A stretch of DNA of 64,000 nucleotides, from assembly GCA_018663505.1 (NCBI GenBank), contig JABJQG010000020.1, forward strand, positions 1 to 64,000, read 5' to 3'. The notes below the pieces were generated by a model. That model was not told the DNA's origin. It worked only from the letters and a program-made list of their open reading frames with translations, and made no database searches. The position numbers were made by a program, and so were the translations under genes. Source of the DNA: Pseudobdellovibrionaceae bacterium (GTDB lineage Bacteria > Bdellovibrionota > Bdellovibrionia > Bdellovibrionales > UBA1609). Shown in pieces: positions 28,351 through 37,704 of this stretch; position 1 is the stretch's first letter, and each line of letters opens with the position of its first letter.

Positions 28351-28758
28351 CTACTTTCCGCTTACTGAAACTTTTCGAGCAAATCTTGCTGAATTATAGT
28401 GGTGTTTTTGAACCTGTTCGTATTTGGAAAACACATTAATTGTTAATTGTTGTGCTTTTTCTACTTGAGAAAAACTATAGAAATTCCCATCTTGCTCTAG
28501 TTGATTGTCTTTTAGAGTAGGAGCAACTAAGTCTTTTGCCAGAAGTAGTCCCGATAGAGTGGATGGCAACGTCGCCTGTTTAGGCTGAGATTCTGCAAAA
28601 CCAGATTCCGAATTTTCTGGCAAATAAACACAGTCCATAACCTCATTATTGTCATTGTTCATATTCTCTGTTGTGCATATGTCTATGGTTGATGCCACGA
28701 CAAAACTAGAGATTAAAACCAAGCTAGTTACTACCATGTGCTTTATAAAACTGTTCAT
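28351..28758 (-). CDS. small predicted secreted protein, unknown
   Basis: No recognised family (135 aa). The signal peptide spans residues 1-22 (hydrophobic core VVTSLVLISSFVV, cleavage near VAST). The mature part has two cysteines close to the start (ICTT and DCVY), likely a disulfide, an Asn-rich stretch, then a polar region and a basic helical C-terminus (ARFARKVSVSGK). It lies between pepN and purK on the opposite strand, with no sign of an operon. There is a short hairpin (TTGTGG/CCACAA, 28288-28306) downstream, without a T-run. Confidence 0.55.
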   Translation of the reverse strand: MNSFIKHMVVTSLVLISSFVVASTIDICTTENMNNDNNEVMDCVYLPENSESGFAESQPKQATLPSTLSGLLLAKDLVAPTLKDNQLEQDGNFYSFSQVEKAQQLTINVFSKYEQVQKHHYNSARFARKVSVSGK

Positions 28759-28929
28759 ATTATTTCCTTTGTTACAAAATTCGCCCGTTAAATGCTTACA
28801 CTAAAGACTCAAACCCATATTACTGCCTTCTGAGTCTTGCAAAAGCCTATGTTCTACAGTTTTTGCAATGAAAATGCCAATTATTAGACCCCATATTGAC
28901 ATCCTTTCTAATTTAGATGACAAATTCTT

Positions 28930-30060
28930 ATGACTAAAAAAATTGGAATATTAGGTGGTGGCCAATTGGCCAGAATGATGTGTCTTAAAGGTTTTGAGAT
29001 GGGACTAGAAATGCATGTACTTTCCCCATCAAAAGAAGATCCAGCTGCTCAAGTGACACAATTTTGGAGTAAAGGAAAACTAGATAATTCCAAGCACTTA
29101 AAGGCTTTCCTTAATAAAGTAGATGTGGCAACTTTTGAAAGTGAGTTTTTAGATGGCAACCAACTACATCTACTACAAACGGAATGCAAAACTAAGATTT
29201 TTCCCTCTCCTAAAACCATGGAGCTGTTACAGGATCGACTCAGTCAAAAGTTGCTCTTAGAAAAATCCAATCTAAACACATCCCCATTTTTAACAATCAA
29301 TAATTATTCTGATCTAGAAAATAGCTTTAATTCTTTGACAGAGGAATACGAGTTGTTTCAGGGGCTGGTTCTTAAAAAACGTAAATTTGGCTATGATGGT
29401 TATGGTACATTTGTCATAAAAAACAAAAAAGATTTACAAAAATTAAAGCCTGTATTTAAAAAAACACACCCCGGCTTTATTGCCGAACTTTTTGTGCCTT
29501 TTAATAGAGAACTTGCATTTACAGTTTGTAGAAATAAGAAAAAAGAATTTAGATTTTTACCTCTGGTGGAAACCCATCAAGTAAACTCGCGTTGCCTTTG
29601 GGTCAAAGGACCTGTAGAAACTGATGCTTTGTATAGTTTGCAGAAACAAGTAAAAGAGTTCCTCAATAAATTAAACTATATTGGCGTGATTAGTTTTGAA
29701 CTTTTTGATGTGGATGGAAGCCTACTTATCAACGAGGTGGCACCTCGTGTTCACAACAGTGCTCACTACTCTCTAGATGCCTTGGTCACAGATCAATTTT
29801 CTTATGCTTTAAGATGTCTAGTCAATGCCCCACTCCCCTCTATTGAGTCTATTTCTTCAGGTTTTGCTATGTATAATCTTTTAGGCACTAAAGATGGGAA
29901 AAAAATAAAAATAAATTTAAATCCTTCCGTTAAACTACATTGGTATGGTAAAAAAGAAAACAGGAAGGGGCGTAAAATGGGGCACATTACCACTGTAGAG
30001 GACTCTCCCGAAGTAGCATTACGCTACCTAAAAAAATCATTGGAGGACTTTGCCTTATGA
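28930..30060 (+). CDS. purK: 5-(carboxyamino)imidazole ribonucleotide synthase PurK
   Basis: ATP-grasp enzyme that carboxylates AIR to N5-CAIR using bicarbonate in purine synthesis (376 aa). The N-terminal [12 protein letters not shown] binds the nucleotide substrate. The ATP-grasp core includes [16 protein letters not shown] (about 155-170), the [11 protein letters not shown] region, [25 protein letters not shown] (within about 255-280, metal-binding Glu and the HNS signature) and the C-terminal HWYGK lid. It overlaps purE by 4 bp (ATGA), so both are translated together, as in many bacteria. Confidence 0.95.
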   Translation: MTKKIGILGGGQLARMMCLKGFEMGLEMHVLSPSKEDPAAQVTQFWSKGKLDNSKHLKAFLNKVDVATFESEFLDGNQLHLLQTECKTKIFPSPKTMELLQDRLSQKLLLEKSNLNTSPFLTINNYSDLENSFNSLTEEYELFQGLVLKKRKFGYDGYGTFVIKNKKDLQKLKPVFKKTHPGFIAELFVPFNRELAFTVCRNKKKEFRFLPLVETHQVNSRCLWVKGPVETDALYSLQKQVKEFLNKLNYIGVISFELFDVDGSLLINEVAPRVHNSAHYSLDALVTDQFSYALRCLVNAPLPSIESISSGFAMYNLLGTKDGKKIKINLNPSVKLHWYGKKENRKGRKMGHITTVEDSPEVALRYLKKSLEDFAL

Positions 30061-30551
30061 AAAAAACAGTTGCCATAATTATGGGGTCAGACTCAGACTT
30101 ACCAGTGATGAATGCTGCCATGGAAATACTTAAAGAATTTAAAGTAGGTTTTGATGTAAATATTGTCTCTGCCCATCGAACACCTGAATATATGCAAAAG
30201 TTTTCTAAATCTGCAGCAAAAAAAGGTTATAAAGTTATTATTGCAGGGGCCGGTGGCGCCGCTCATTTACCTGGAATGGTAGCAAGCTACACCACTCTTC
30301 CTGTGATTGGTGTGCCTATACAGGTTGGAAAGTTAAAAGGCCTAGATGCCCTTCTTTCCGTTGCCCAAATGCCAAAAGGTGTACCTGTAGCCACAATGGC
30401 TGTGGATAACTCAACAAATGCGGGGTTAATGGCTTGTCGAATTCTAGGAGCAGCGTCTAAAAGCCTTAGCCTCAAACTAGAGCAATTTAACACCAAACAA
30501 AAGCTAAAGGTTGCTAAGATCGATAAATCCGTGCACAAGCAGTACATCTAA
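30057..30551 (+). CDS. purE: N5-CAIR mutase PurE (class I)
   Basis: Converts N5-CAIR made by PurK to CAIR in de novo purine synthesis (164 aa, normal length, cytoplasmic octamer in the family). Motifs: [12 protein letters not shown] (about 7-18), SAHRTPEYM with the catalytic His (about 40-48), [15 protein letters not shown] (about 61-75) and the [15 protein letters not shown] loop. Presence of purK and the SAHRTP-type site mark class I. Its ATG overlaps the purK stop as ATGA. A weak AT-only hairpin follows about 30 nt downstream. Confidence 0.96.
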   Translation: MKKTVAIIMGSDSDLPVMNAAMEILKEFKVGFDVNIVSAHRTPEYMQKFSKSAAKKGYKVIIAGAGGAAHLPGMVASYTTLPVIGVPIQVGKLKGLDALLSVAQMPKGVPVATMAVDNSTNAGLMACRILGAASKSLSLKLEQFNTKQKLKVAKIDKSVHKQYI

Positions 30552-30580
30552 AAGCTATATACCTGTAAGTATTCAATAAT

Positions 30581-30600
30581 ATTTGAATTTTCAAATTTTT
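30581..30600 (+). terminator. weak AT-rich hairpin after purE
   Basis: ATTTGA (30581-30586) and TCAAAT (30591-30596) form a 6-bp stem with a 4-nt loop, followed by TTTT. The stem has only one G-C pair position per arm, so it may terminate poorly. Confidence 0.3.
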
Positions 30601-30718
30601 CATAGAACACCTCAATTACTCCACCCCTTTAGTCCTGTTTTGAGGCAAGGCATGAGTTTTCTTACATATCTATAAATGTCACTCCGATAGGCAAATATAA
30701 CCAAGAGGAGTTTAACTT

Positions 30719-31126
30719 ATGTCTGAAGACAAAGAGAGAATAATTGTAGTAGAAGATTCACCACCTAACAGAAAAATACTAGTACACTTACTTGAAAAGC
30801 TAAATTATCAAGTGGATGCCTTTGAAGATGGTAAACAAGCTTGGGATTTTATTTCAAGTGACCAGTGCACGGAATTTGTTGCTATTATTTCTGATATCAT
30901 GATGCCTAATATGGATGGTGTTGAGTTACTAAGAAATGTTCGAGAGTCTGAGTATAAAGACAAGCCTCTTGTTTTAGTAACGGCAGTTTCAGATAGAGAC
31001 TATATTATTGAAGCTAAAAAACTCAATGTAAATGGTTACATTTTAAAGCCGGTAACATTTCAAAGAGTCACTGGAAAATTAGAAGAATTATTTCCTGAAA
31101 GAAAGTTCCCTAAAGTAGCAGCATAA
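30719..31126 (+). CDS. single-domain response regulator (CheY-like)
   Basis: Receiver-only protein (135 aa). Key residues are in place: acidic pair E11/D12 in VVEDSPPN, phosphoacceptor D59 in ISDIMMPNMDG, T88 and K110 in YILKPV. With no output domain, it should act by protein contact, passing phosphate or binding a partner. It opens a three-gene operon with an HDOD protein (19 nt downstream) and a hybrid-less histidine kinase, so that kinase is the natural phosphodonor. A strong AAGAGGAG ribosome site precedes it. The ~165-nt gap upstream should contain the operon promoter; I could not assign one. Confidence 0.9.
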   Translation: MSEDKERIIVVEDSPPNRKILVHLLEKLNYQVDAFEDGKQAWDFISSDQCTEFVAIISDIMMPNMDGVELLRNVRESEYKDKPLVLVTAVSDRDYIIEAKKLNVNGYILKPVTFQRVTGKLEELFPERKFPKVAA

Positions 31127-31145
31127 GCTAAAGGAATTAACTAAT

Positions 31146-32033
31146 ATGTCGGCGGCCGTTAAACTCACTCAAGAACAACTTGTTGAGAAGTTAGATCAAC
31201 TTCCAACATTGCCGGCTATTATCTATGAACTATCTCAACTTATAAATGACCCTATGAGCTCAACTGCTGAGGTTGAAAAGCTCATGTCAAATGATCAAAG
31301 TTTAACAACAAAAGTTCTAAAACTAGCGAATTCTGCATACTATGCAATTCCCGGTGGCGTGAGTAGCTTAAGTCGCGCCATAGGCTATTTAGGATTCGAC
31401 ACAGTAAACCAACTTGTTCTTTCGGCCTCAATTATTCAAGCCCTAGAGGTTAAGGGACCCACAAAATTTGATATGAATGAATTCTGGAAGCATTGTTTAG
31501 GCGTGGCTTTTGCTGCTGAAACAATTGCCAAAGATATAAATTACCCTATAACTGCCGATATGTTCACAGCCGGGCTTGTACATGATATGGGGAAAATTGC
31601 ATTATATACTGTAGACCAAGAGGGATTTCTAGCCACTACCCAATGTGCTATGGAAAAAAATATGAACTCAATCGACGCTGAGCTAGAACTAGGTACATTT
31701 AAACATACTGATGTTGGTCACCTACTTTCCCTAAAGTGGAAATTTCCAACAAAAATGCAAGCTGTTATCAAGAATCACCACAAAACCAATCCAGCTCAAC
31801 GTGGCGGACTATCAGCAGATTTAAATCAAGCAGTTGATATAGTACTGTTAGCAAATATTCTCATACACGCTTTAAAGTTTGGTCACAGCGGTCATTCTAA
31901 AGTTCCCGGCGCGCCAAAGGATGTTATGGAACGTCTGACTATCGACCCTAAAGAGGGCTTTAAACGTATTGTTGTTGCTACTAAAAAGTCACTTGATGGT
32001 GCTGAAGAATTTTTAAGAGTTATTGGAAATTAA
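31146..32033 (+). CDS. HDOD domain protein
   Basis: Signalling protein (295 aa) made up of one HDOD domain (about 15-210), a relative of HD phosphohydrolases. The N-terminal QLPTLPAIIYELSQL and the region VLKLANSAYYAIPG are typical. Some HD-like residues remain (GLVHDMGKIALY at about 142-153, FKHTDVGHLL and KNHH further on), more than in many HDOD proteins, so residual metal binding is possible. The C-terminal ~80 residues are helical and include a His-rich stretch (HALKFGHSGHSKV). It sits between the receiver and kinase genes, so it probably links their signal to an output such as motility or cyclic nucleotide control. That role is inferred from context. Confidence 0.85.
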   Translation: MSAAVKLTQEQLVEKLDQLPTLPAIIYELSQLINDPMSSTAEVEKLMSNDQSLTTKVLKLANSAYYAIPGGVSSLSRAIGYLGFDTVNQLVLSASIIQALEVKGPTKFDMNEFWKHCLGVAFAAETIAKDINYPITADMFTAGLVHDMGKIALYTVDQEGFLATTQCAMEKNMNSIDAELELGTFKHTDVGHLLSLKWKFPTKMQAVIKNHHKTNPAQRGGLSADLNQAVDIVLLANILIHALKFGHSGHSKVPGAPKDVMERLTIDPKEGFKRIVVATKKSLDGAEEFLRVIGN

Positions 32034-32050
32034 TTTAACTAGGAAAACTT

Positions 32051-33265
32051 ATGAGCCTAAATGAAAATGATTATAAAAATTTATACGAAACCATCTCTAA
32101 TGAAGCCATGATGGGCTTTTTATGTTTCGATTTAAAGACTAGAGAATGTATTTACGCTAACAAACTTGGCCATGATCTCTTTGAACTTGGTCTTGATTTT
32201 TCAGTTAACAAGCTCACCATAGACCATTTATTTCCAGAAAATCCAGGTAAGAAAGACTTTCGGCCTTTCAATATGGATATGCTCTCACATGAAGGGCTCT
32301 ATCAATCCATTTTAGTGCAAAAATTTAATGATCATAAATTTATTGCTACAATGGGTGTAAAAAAAATAGAACTTGTTAATGCTGATCATATTTTATTAAT
32401 GGTGCAAGACACAACATTACAAAATAAATTACAACGCGAAGTAGATGAAAAACAAAATGCAATTAAAAATGCTTACGAAGAAGTCTTAAAACAAAATGAA
32501 AAGCTTAAAGAACTTGATAAGGCAAAAAGTAGATTTATTTCACTAACTACTCACGAATTACGAACTCCCCTATCTGCTATGATCGCCACAGCAGAAGTTT
32601 TAAAATACAAACTCTATGATACCCCTGAACAGCTTGATGAATTCGTTGAAATCATTCACTCTCAAGGCATGCACCTTATGGACTTAATTAATGATGTTCT
32701 TGATTTTTCTAAAATTCAAGCCGGACATATGGACTATTATGTTGAAGAACATGATATTCAAAAGCTATCTATGGAATTAATGACTGTTCACCAAAGTATT
32801 GCAGACAAAGATAATATAAAAATTAGTTTCTTAAATAATTGTGAGAATAAAGAACAAGTTAGCTGTTACTATGATGAACTACGCATAAAACAAGTAATTA
32901 CAAATATTTCTAGTAACGCCATAAAGTACAATAAAGAAGGCGGCACCGTTGTAATGACATTGGATGAGGACGACAGTATGGTTACCTTAACTGTTGAAGA
33001 TTCCGGCAAAGGCATTCCCGCTGATTCTTTAGATAAAGTTTTTGATGAGTTTGAAACTCTAGGTAAAGTCGCCTTACATCATGAAGGTACAGGCTTAGGT
33101 ATGCCCATTAGTAAGCAGCTCATGGAGGCAATGGGTGGATCAATCAACTTATCTAGCGAAGAAGGCACTGGTTCAAAATTTTGGATAAAAATTCCAAAGA
33201 CCAAAGTTCTAGATGAGAAAAACTATAAAGAACGTCCCGATGCTTTTGGAGACTTAGCTGCTTAG
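32051..33265 (+). CDS. sensor histidine kinase, cytoplasmic, PAS-like sensor
   Basis: Soluble histidine kinase (404 aa) with no membrane segment. A PAS-like sensor fills residues 10-125, joined by a coiled coil (about 126-160) to the HisKA dimerisation domain with H168 in TTHELRTP. The ATPase domain has N285/N289 in the N box, VEDSGKGIP (G1), the FDEFET box and GTGLGMPIS (346-354, G2). All catalytic motifs look intact. It has no receiver of its own, so the receiver-only protein at the head of the operon is the likely partner. Gaps of 19 and 17 nt in the operon support co-transcription. The signal sensed is unknown. Confidence 0.92.
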   Translation: MSLNENDYKNLYETISNEAMMGFLCFDLKTRECIYANKLGHDLFELGLDFSVNKLTIDHLFPENPGKKDFRPFNMDMLSHEGLYQSILVQKFNDHKFIATMGVKKIELVNADHILLMVQDTTLQNKLQREVDEKQNAIKNAYEEVLKQNEKLKELDKAKSRFISLTTHELRTPLSAMIATAEVLKYKLYDTPEQLDEFVEIIHSQGMHLMDLINDVLDFSKIQAGHMDYYVEEHDIQKLSMELMTVHQSIADKDNIKISFLNNCENKEQVSCYYDELRIKQVITNISSNAIKYNKEGGTVVMTLDEDDSMVTLTVEDSGKGIPADSLDKVFDEFETLGKVALHHEGTGLGMPISKQLMEAMGGSINLSSEEGTGSKFWIKIPKTKVLDEKNYKERPDAFGDLAA

Positions 33266-33566
33266 ATAATATTCTATTAGAGCTAAACACTACAAAAAAA
33301 TAATTATTATTCGTCTCGAAAATTACATAGTAATTTTTGAGAATAAAAGGCTGATACAAGCTATGATTGCAAACAAACCTCACTTCAGCCGAATCAGCAA
33401 TCCAAATTGACATTCAAAATATCCAGTAACTTCTTTCAATAATATGTGAAATTTGAGATTTAATCATACAAATCTTGAAATGGGTTATTAGTTTATCTTA
33501 CAATCTATAGATAATGGCATGTATGAACCGTTACAAATAATTTTAAATCAGAGCAACTCAAACCCC
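33266..33566. other. 301-nt intergenic region between convergent genes
   Basis: AT-rich gap after the kinase gene and after the muramidase gene on the other strand. Apart from the hairpin at 33315-33341 I see no gene, repeat or conserved element in it. Confidence 0.5.
33315..33341. terminator. hairpin between convergent genes
   Basis: A 12-bp stem (33315-33326 with 33330-33341), with one G-U pair on one strand, closes a 3-nt ATA loop. It lies between two convergent genes, 50 nt after the kinase stop. T-runs lie close but not adjacent (a seven-T tract on the minus strand about 15 nt beyond), so a bidirectional terminator is plausible rather than certain. Confidence 0.45.
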
Positions 33567-34790
33567 CTAATAGAGTAAAAAGTCCGCTCTCTCCTCTAGC
33601 CAAAGTTGTTCCTCAGATAATAAAAATGTGTCTAATTCCTCAAAAGTGGCATCTTGATTATCAACCCACTCTCTGTAAAAGCTACTACCTGTAAGCATAT
33701 CAATGGGCATTTTTTCTTTTTCATATTCATAATGAAAACTGTGCCATATCTCATAACTTGGATATAAGTTTCTTATGGCTCTAAAATAGACAGCCATCAA
33801 TCGATATGGCCTAAACTCTGAATGCAGTAAATATTTATGATCAAGATGTATTTGAATGCCCGAACAGTTTACACCTTGATGTTTGTTAAAGGTAGGTTCA
33901 AAAAAACAGGTCCGTAAATAACATCCTTTAAGCCAGTCCTCTTTAATCTCGACCATTTCCCTATAAATACTTTCCGCATCTAACTCTGGCGCACCAAATA
34001 CTTGTAAAGGAATAGTGGTTCCCCTACCCTCAGATATCCTTGTACCCTCTAATAAAACCGTTCCAGAAAACATTTTTGTGGATGCTAAATTTGGAATATT
34101 AGGAGATGGGTTGACCCAGGGCAGATCTCCATCTGGCCATCCATAGGATGAAGCTTCATTAGGATTATAATTACTCATTCTCACAACTTTTAAATCTAAA
34201 TTATCTAAATTCTTTTTTTGTTTATACCAGTTTGCTATTTCACCTGAAGTAAGACCGTGACGCATAAGTAATGGAGCCGCTCCAACAAAACTCTCCAAAT
34301 TAGGCAATAAATAACTGCCTTCCACATTCCGGCCTGCTGGGTTAGGACGATCTAAGACCCATAGAGCTTTATCCTGATACTCATTGCATGCCTCAAGCAT
34401 ATAAACCAAACTTGTTAAGTATGTATAAATTCTACAGCCAATATCTTGAAGATCAAATAGAACAACATCAAAACTTTCCATCATTTTTTTGCTAGGGTGA
34501 CGAACATCACCATATAAACTAAATATGGGTATCTCATATTTTTCATGAATATAATCAGATGACTCTTCCATATTGTACTGTTTCTCACCCTTCATTCCAT
34601 GTTGTGGACCAAACCCAGCTACCAAGTATATTTCAGGATCATTCATCAGTAAGTCTAAGGAATGAGTTAATTCACAGTCTGTACTGGCAGGGTGACCTAT
34701 TAGTGCCACACGCTTACCTTTAAGTTGAGCTTTTAGCTCCTTGTCTTTCAACAAAACCTCTAAACCTAATTGAAACTTATCTAACATCAT
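33567..34790 (-). CDS. exo-beta-N-acetylmuramidase NamZ-like (DUF1343)
   Basis: Related to NamZ, which removes terminal MurNAc from murein chains (407 aa, GH171/DUF1343). Family segments are clear: VALIGHPAS near residue 30, FGPQHGMKGEKQYN (about 60-73), LFDLQDIGCRIYTYL (about 112-126), WVLDRPNPAGR (about 144-154), and the LLEGTRISEGRGTTIP loop (about 248-263). Unlike well-studied secreted members, it has no signal peptide, which suggests action on murein fragments in the cytoplasm. A GGAGG ribosome site precedes paired ATG codons at 34790/34787, and a good promoter is seen upstream. It stands alone. Confidence 0.87.
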   Translation of the reverse strand: MMLDKFQLGLEVLLKDKELKAQLKGKRVALIGHPASTDCELTHSLDLLMNDPEIYLVAGFGPQHGMKGEKQYNMEESSDYIHEKYEIPIFSLYGDVRHPSKKMMESFDVVLFDLQDIGCRIYTYLTSLVYMLEACNEYQDKALWVLDRPNPAGRNVEGSYLLPNLESFVGAAPLLMRHGLTSGEIANWYKQKKNLDNLDLKVVRMSNYNPNEASSYGWPDGDLPWVNPSPNIPNLASTKMFSGTVLLEGTRISEGRGTTIPLQVFGAPELDAESIYREMVEIKEDWLKGCYLRTCFFEPTFNKHQGVNCSGIQIHLDHKYLLHSEFRPYRLMAVYFRAIRNLYPSYEIWHSFHYEYEKEKMPIDMLTGSSFYREWVDNQDATFEELDTFLLSEEQLWLEERADFLLY

Positions 34791-34811
34791 TTTTCCTCCA
34801 GCTATTTTAAT

Positions 34812-34840
34812 ATATTAACTTTGCATGGCTCAGCTGTCAT
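34812..34840 (-). promoter_or_regulatory. sigma-70 promoter of the NamZ-like gene
   Basis: On the minus strand ATGACA (34840-34835; five of six matches to TTGACA) and TAATAT (34817-34812) are separated by 17 bp. The leader to the ATG would be about 15 nt, just long enough to include the GGAGG site. Confidence 0.5.
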
Positions 34841-35082
34841 TTCCACCTTCCTAATTGCTGTAATATAATCAGTACAGCTGTAAAACAATTTGACGTTCCA
34901 AAACCCTAAATAATCACATGATACCTATAACTTGTTGTATTTACGAGCTTTTACCCGGTCACATTATTGCACACTCAATAACCACAATATTAAAAAATTT
35001 TAACTTCACTCGTATATACCCACCATAGTCCATAGATTTTTGGTGTGAAACTCGGGTAACATTTAAGACACAGGAGAACATA

Positions 35083-36510
35083 ATGGGTGCAGAAATATCA
35101 ACCACAAAATTTTCTAACAATGATTTTGAACAGTTTAAATCTTCATTAAAAAAAGAGACCCTATTGCTGGGTCAATGGCTCAAAGATCAAAGCTTTTGTA
35201 ATGAAGGTTATTCTTTTGGCGCAGAACTGGAATCTTGGATTGTTGATAAGAAAACAAAGCCCTTTGCATTAAATGAAGAGCTAATTAAAAATATAAATAA
35301 TAAGCAGGTGGTACATGAACTTTCCAAATTTAATATTGAGATCAATAGCGATGCATTTAACCTATCAAATAATGTACTTCATAAAATTCATAACAATTTA
35401 GATAATTTGTTTTCCACATGCGCTATTGAAGCTCATAAAGCACAAGCTCAGCTTATGCTTGTTGGCACTCTCCCTCAGCTTCAAGGTCAAGACCTCAGTA
35501 TAAACTCTATGACCGATCAAAATCGGTTTAAAGCTATTAACGACCAACTGTTTAACAATAAGGATTCTTCGGAAATATATATTACAGGAAAGGATGAACT
35601 AAAACTGACAAACAACAATATTATGCCAGCTGCTGCTGCAACATCTTTTCAAATTCACTGGAAAGTACCTGTTTCGGAAGCCGCACAAATTTATAATGCC
35701 TCTCAGGTTGCATCTAGTATCGTATTAGCAATTAGTGCTAACTCTCCCTATGTTCTTGGAAAAGAGCTTTGGGAGGAGTCACGGATACCGCTTTTTGAAC
35801 ACGCCATCTCTTCTTCACCATTTCTATCAAATAATAAAACTGCAAAACGAACAGGTTTTGGCGATAACTATATTTCTGAAGATATTTTCGACTATTTCTT
35901 AAAAAACTTCTTAAATCATTCAGTACTTTTGCCAAAAGATTTTAGCCCAAACCTTAGAGATTTTTCTCACCTTAAACTACACAATGGAACAATCTGGCGG
36001 TGGAACCGACCCCTAATCGGAAGTAACAATGACGGTACTCCACACATACGCATTGAGCACAGAGTGCAAGCAGCTGGACCAAGCATTATTGATTCTGTTG
36101 CCAACATGGCATTCTTTCTTGGCTTAACGCATTCCTTAACACAAAGCCAAATCCCGATGGAGTTTCAATTACCATTTTCTCTTGCAGAAAAAAACTTTTA
36201 TAGAACCGCCAAACACGGTTTAAATTCAAAAGTTTCTTGGTTTCATGGATCTCAACACAATGTAAAAGATTTAATTCTTAATGAACTTTTAGACCAGGCT
36301 GCCTCTGGACTAGAACAAATGGGCATAGACCAAAAAGATATTCAAAAGTACCTCTATGACATTATGAAAAACCGTGTGGAAACAGGACAAACTGGATCTC
36401 AGTGGCAAAAGAAGTCATTAGATAAGCACCATAGAGACTTTAATAAAATGAGCCAAGACTATATCAATAATCAAAATGAAAAAATACCTGTACATAAATG
36501 GAAAATTTAA
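35083..36510 (+). CDS. GCS2-family carboxylate-amine ligase
   Basis: Relative of glutamate-cysteine ligase type 2 and the YbdK-like carboxylate-amine ligases (475 aa). Recognisable segments: FGAELESWIVD (about 45-55, equivalent to the metal-binding EAE region), ATSFQIHWKVPV (about 186-197, like the THVHV strand), ANSPYVLGKELWEESRIP (about 219-236), WRWNRP and HIRIEHRVQAAGPSIID (about 320-345). The chemistry is ATP-dependent amide formation on a carboxylate; the substrates are unknown. A CAGGAG site precedes the ATG. It converges on an AstE/aspartoacylase-like gene; related ligase-deacylase pairs occur together in other bacteria as far as I recall, so a shared amide compound is possible. Confidence 0.78.
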   Translation: MGAEISTTKFSNNDFEQFKSSLKKETLLLGQWLKDQSFCNEGYSFGAELESWIVDKKTKPFALNEELIKNINNKQVVHELSKFNIEINSDAFNLSNNVLHKIHNNLDNLFSTCAIEAHKAQAQLMLVGTLPQLQGQDLSINSMTDQNRFKAINDQLFNNKDSSEIYITGKDELKLTNNNIMPAAAATSFQIHWKVPVSEAAQIYNASQVASSIVLAISANSPYVLGKELWEESRIPLFEHAISSSPFLSNNKTAKRTGFGDNYISEDIFDYFLKNFLNHSVLLPKDFSPNLRDFSHLKLHNGTIWRWNRPLIGSNNDGTPHIRIEHRVQAAGPSIIDSVANMAFFLGLTHSLTQSQIPMEFQLPFSLAEKNFYRTAKHGLNSKVSWFHGSQHNVKDLILNELLDQAASGLEQMGIDQKDIQKYLYDIMKNRVETGQTGSQWQKKSLDKHHRDFNKMSQDYINNQNEKIPVHKWKI

Positions 36511-36519
36511 ATTTTAAAC

Positions 36520-36550
36520 TTAGCCCTTAGATATTTTTCTATAGGGCTAA
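36520..36550. terminator. bidirectional hairpin between ligase and deacylase genes
   Basis: TTAGCCCT (36520-36527) pairs with AGGGCTAA (36543-36550). Inside the loop, TAGA and TCTA add pairs past a one-base bulge. The structure lies between two convergent stops (36510 and 36560) with AT-rich flanks on both sides, fitting a shared terminator. Confidence 0.55.
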
Positions 36551-36559
36551 TGTTATGCA

Positions 36560-37585
36560 TTACTTTTCATTTTTTAAATTTTTTTTGATACTTTCTCGAT
36601 CACAGGTTCTCATAATATAACCGAGACAGTCTTGATAAATTACCGCCTTATTGCGAGTAAACATAGAAGGGGTAAAATCCTTGTTAATATAAATATCAAG
36701 TCCTCTATACTCGAAATATTCACTAGTAATATCAATATTTTTCTCATTAGTAGCCACAAGAATGGCTGCTTCACTTTTTCGAGAACAGAAATACTCTCCT
36801 TTATGGTACATAATAAAATTGTTATCTTCCAAAGCTTCTGGAAAAACAAAATCGCAATGCTCTTCTGTTGACCCAAAGCCAATAGAGCACTCCGGAGGGA
36901 TATTAATACGAGCAAAACTATGAAAAATTTCATTCTCAACTGATACATTTGTGGGCAACAAATCAATGTTCATACAGTACTGAATAAGTTTCAATGAACG
37001 TTCTATCCCGCTTTCACTATTTGATAATCCACACTCTAGGGTAATCGCTGGGCAAGCATTGCTAAATGCATTAGATAAAACCTCAAAAGGTCGGGTGAAA
37101 TAAATTGTAGTTGGACTAAAAAGTTGTGCTAATCGTAAGTAGGTTTCATCTAGGTGGTTCACACAGGCATAGTCGGGGCTTTTCCCTGTGTTGTTGTGAA
37201 TATCAATAGTTGCAAAAATTTCTATGTCATTAAAGTAGTCTAATATTTCTTTTGCTTGTTTGTGTTCTGGCCTTCCACCCCCCATCCAAATCCTGTTAAA
37301 ATCAGGTTGATGTGCCAAGTGGCGCACTTTACTTTTCGCCGCCTCTACATTTCCAAAAATTACATATAATGGTCTACGTAAAACCACAGTGGGGTTTGTA
37401 AGTAGTTGTTGTAACACTGTCAAACCAGTACACTCATTGCCATGTAAAAGTACAGATAACACAATTGGCTTTCGCTTCTCAACAGTAGGTATATAATGAA
37501 CACTAAAATTGCTTATATATTCATGAAGCTCATGTGCCTGAGCCTTCAAAATTTGCTCAGAAATACCTTCGTGAACTTTTAGCAT
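36560..37585 (-). CDS. succinylglutamate desuccinylase/aspartoacylase family hydrolase
   Basis: Zinc amidohydrolase of the AstE/AspA (M14-like) family (341 aa). The zinc ligands H48 and E51 lie in LLHGNECTG and the third, H130, in TIDIHNNTG; E184 in ITLECGLSNSESG is the likely catalytic base. FNRIWMGG (about 96-103) is also typical. Such enzymes remove acyl groups from amino acids (N-succinylglutamate, N-acetylaspartate). The arginine succinyltransferase genes are not nearby, so AstE proper is unlikely. The convergent GCS2-family ligase next door could build the amide that this enzyme cleaves; this is a context-based inference. Confidence 0.78.
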   Translation of the reverse strand: MLKVHEGISEQILKAQAHELHEYISNFSVHYIPTVEKRKPIVLSVLLHGNECTGLTVLQQLLTNPTVVLRRPLYVIFGNVEAAKSKVRHLAHQPDFNRIWMGGGRPEHKQAKEILDYFNDIEIFATIDIHNNTGKSPDYACVNHLDETYLRLAQLFSPTTIYFTRPFEVLSNAFSNACPAITLECGLSNSESGIERSLKLIQYCMNIDLLPTNVSVENEIFHSFARINIPPECSIGFGSTEEHCDFVFPEALEDNNFIMYHKGEYFCSRKSEAAILVATNEKNIDITSEYFEYRGLDIYINKDFTPSMFTRNKAVIYQDCLGYIMRTCDRESIKKNLKNEK

Positions 37586-37704
37586 TGCTTCCTCCTAGAA
37601 AATAAGCATCAACTTGTTTTATGAACTTCATACTTTGGCTAGACCATTGTCAGTTTCACCACAACACACTATCAATTTATACTAACAAAAGCCATAATAT
37701 TAAC

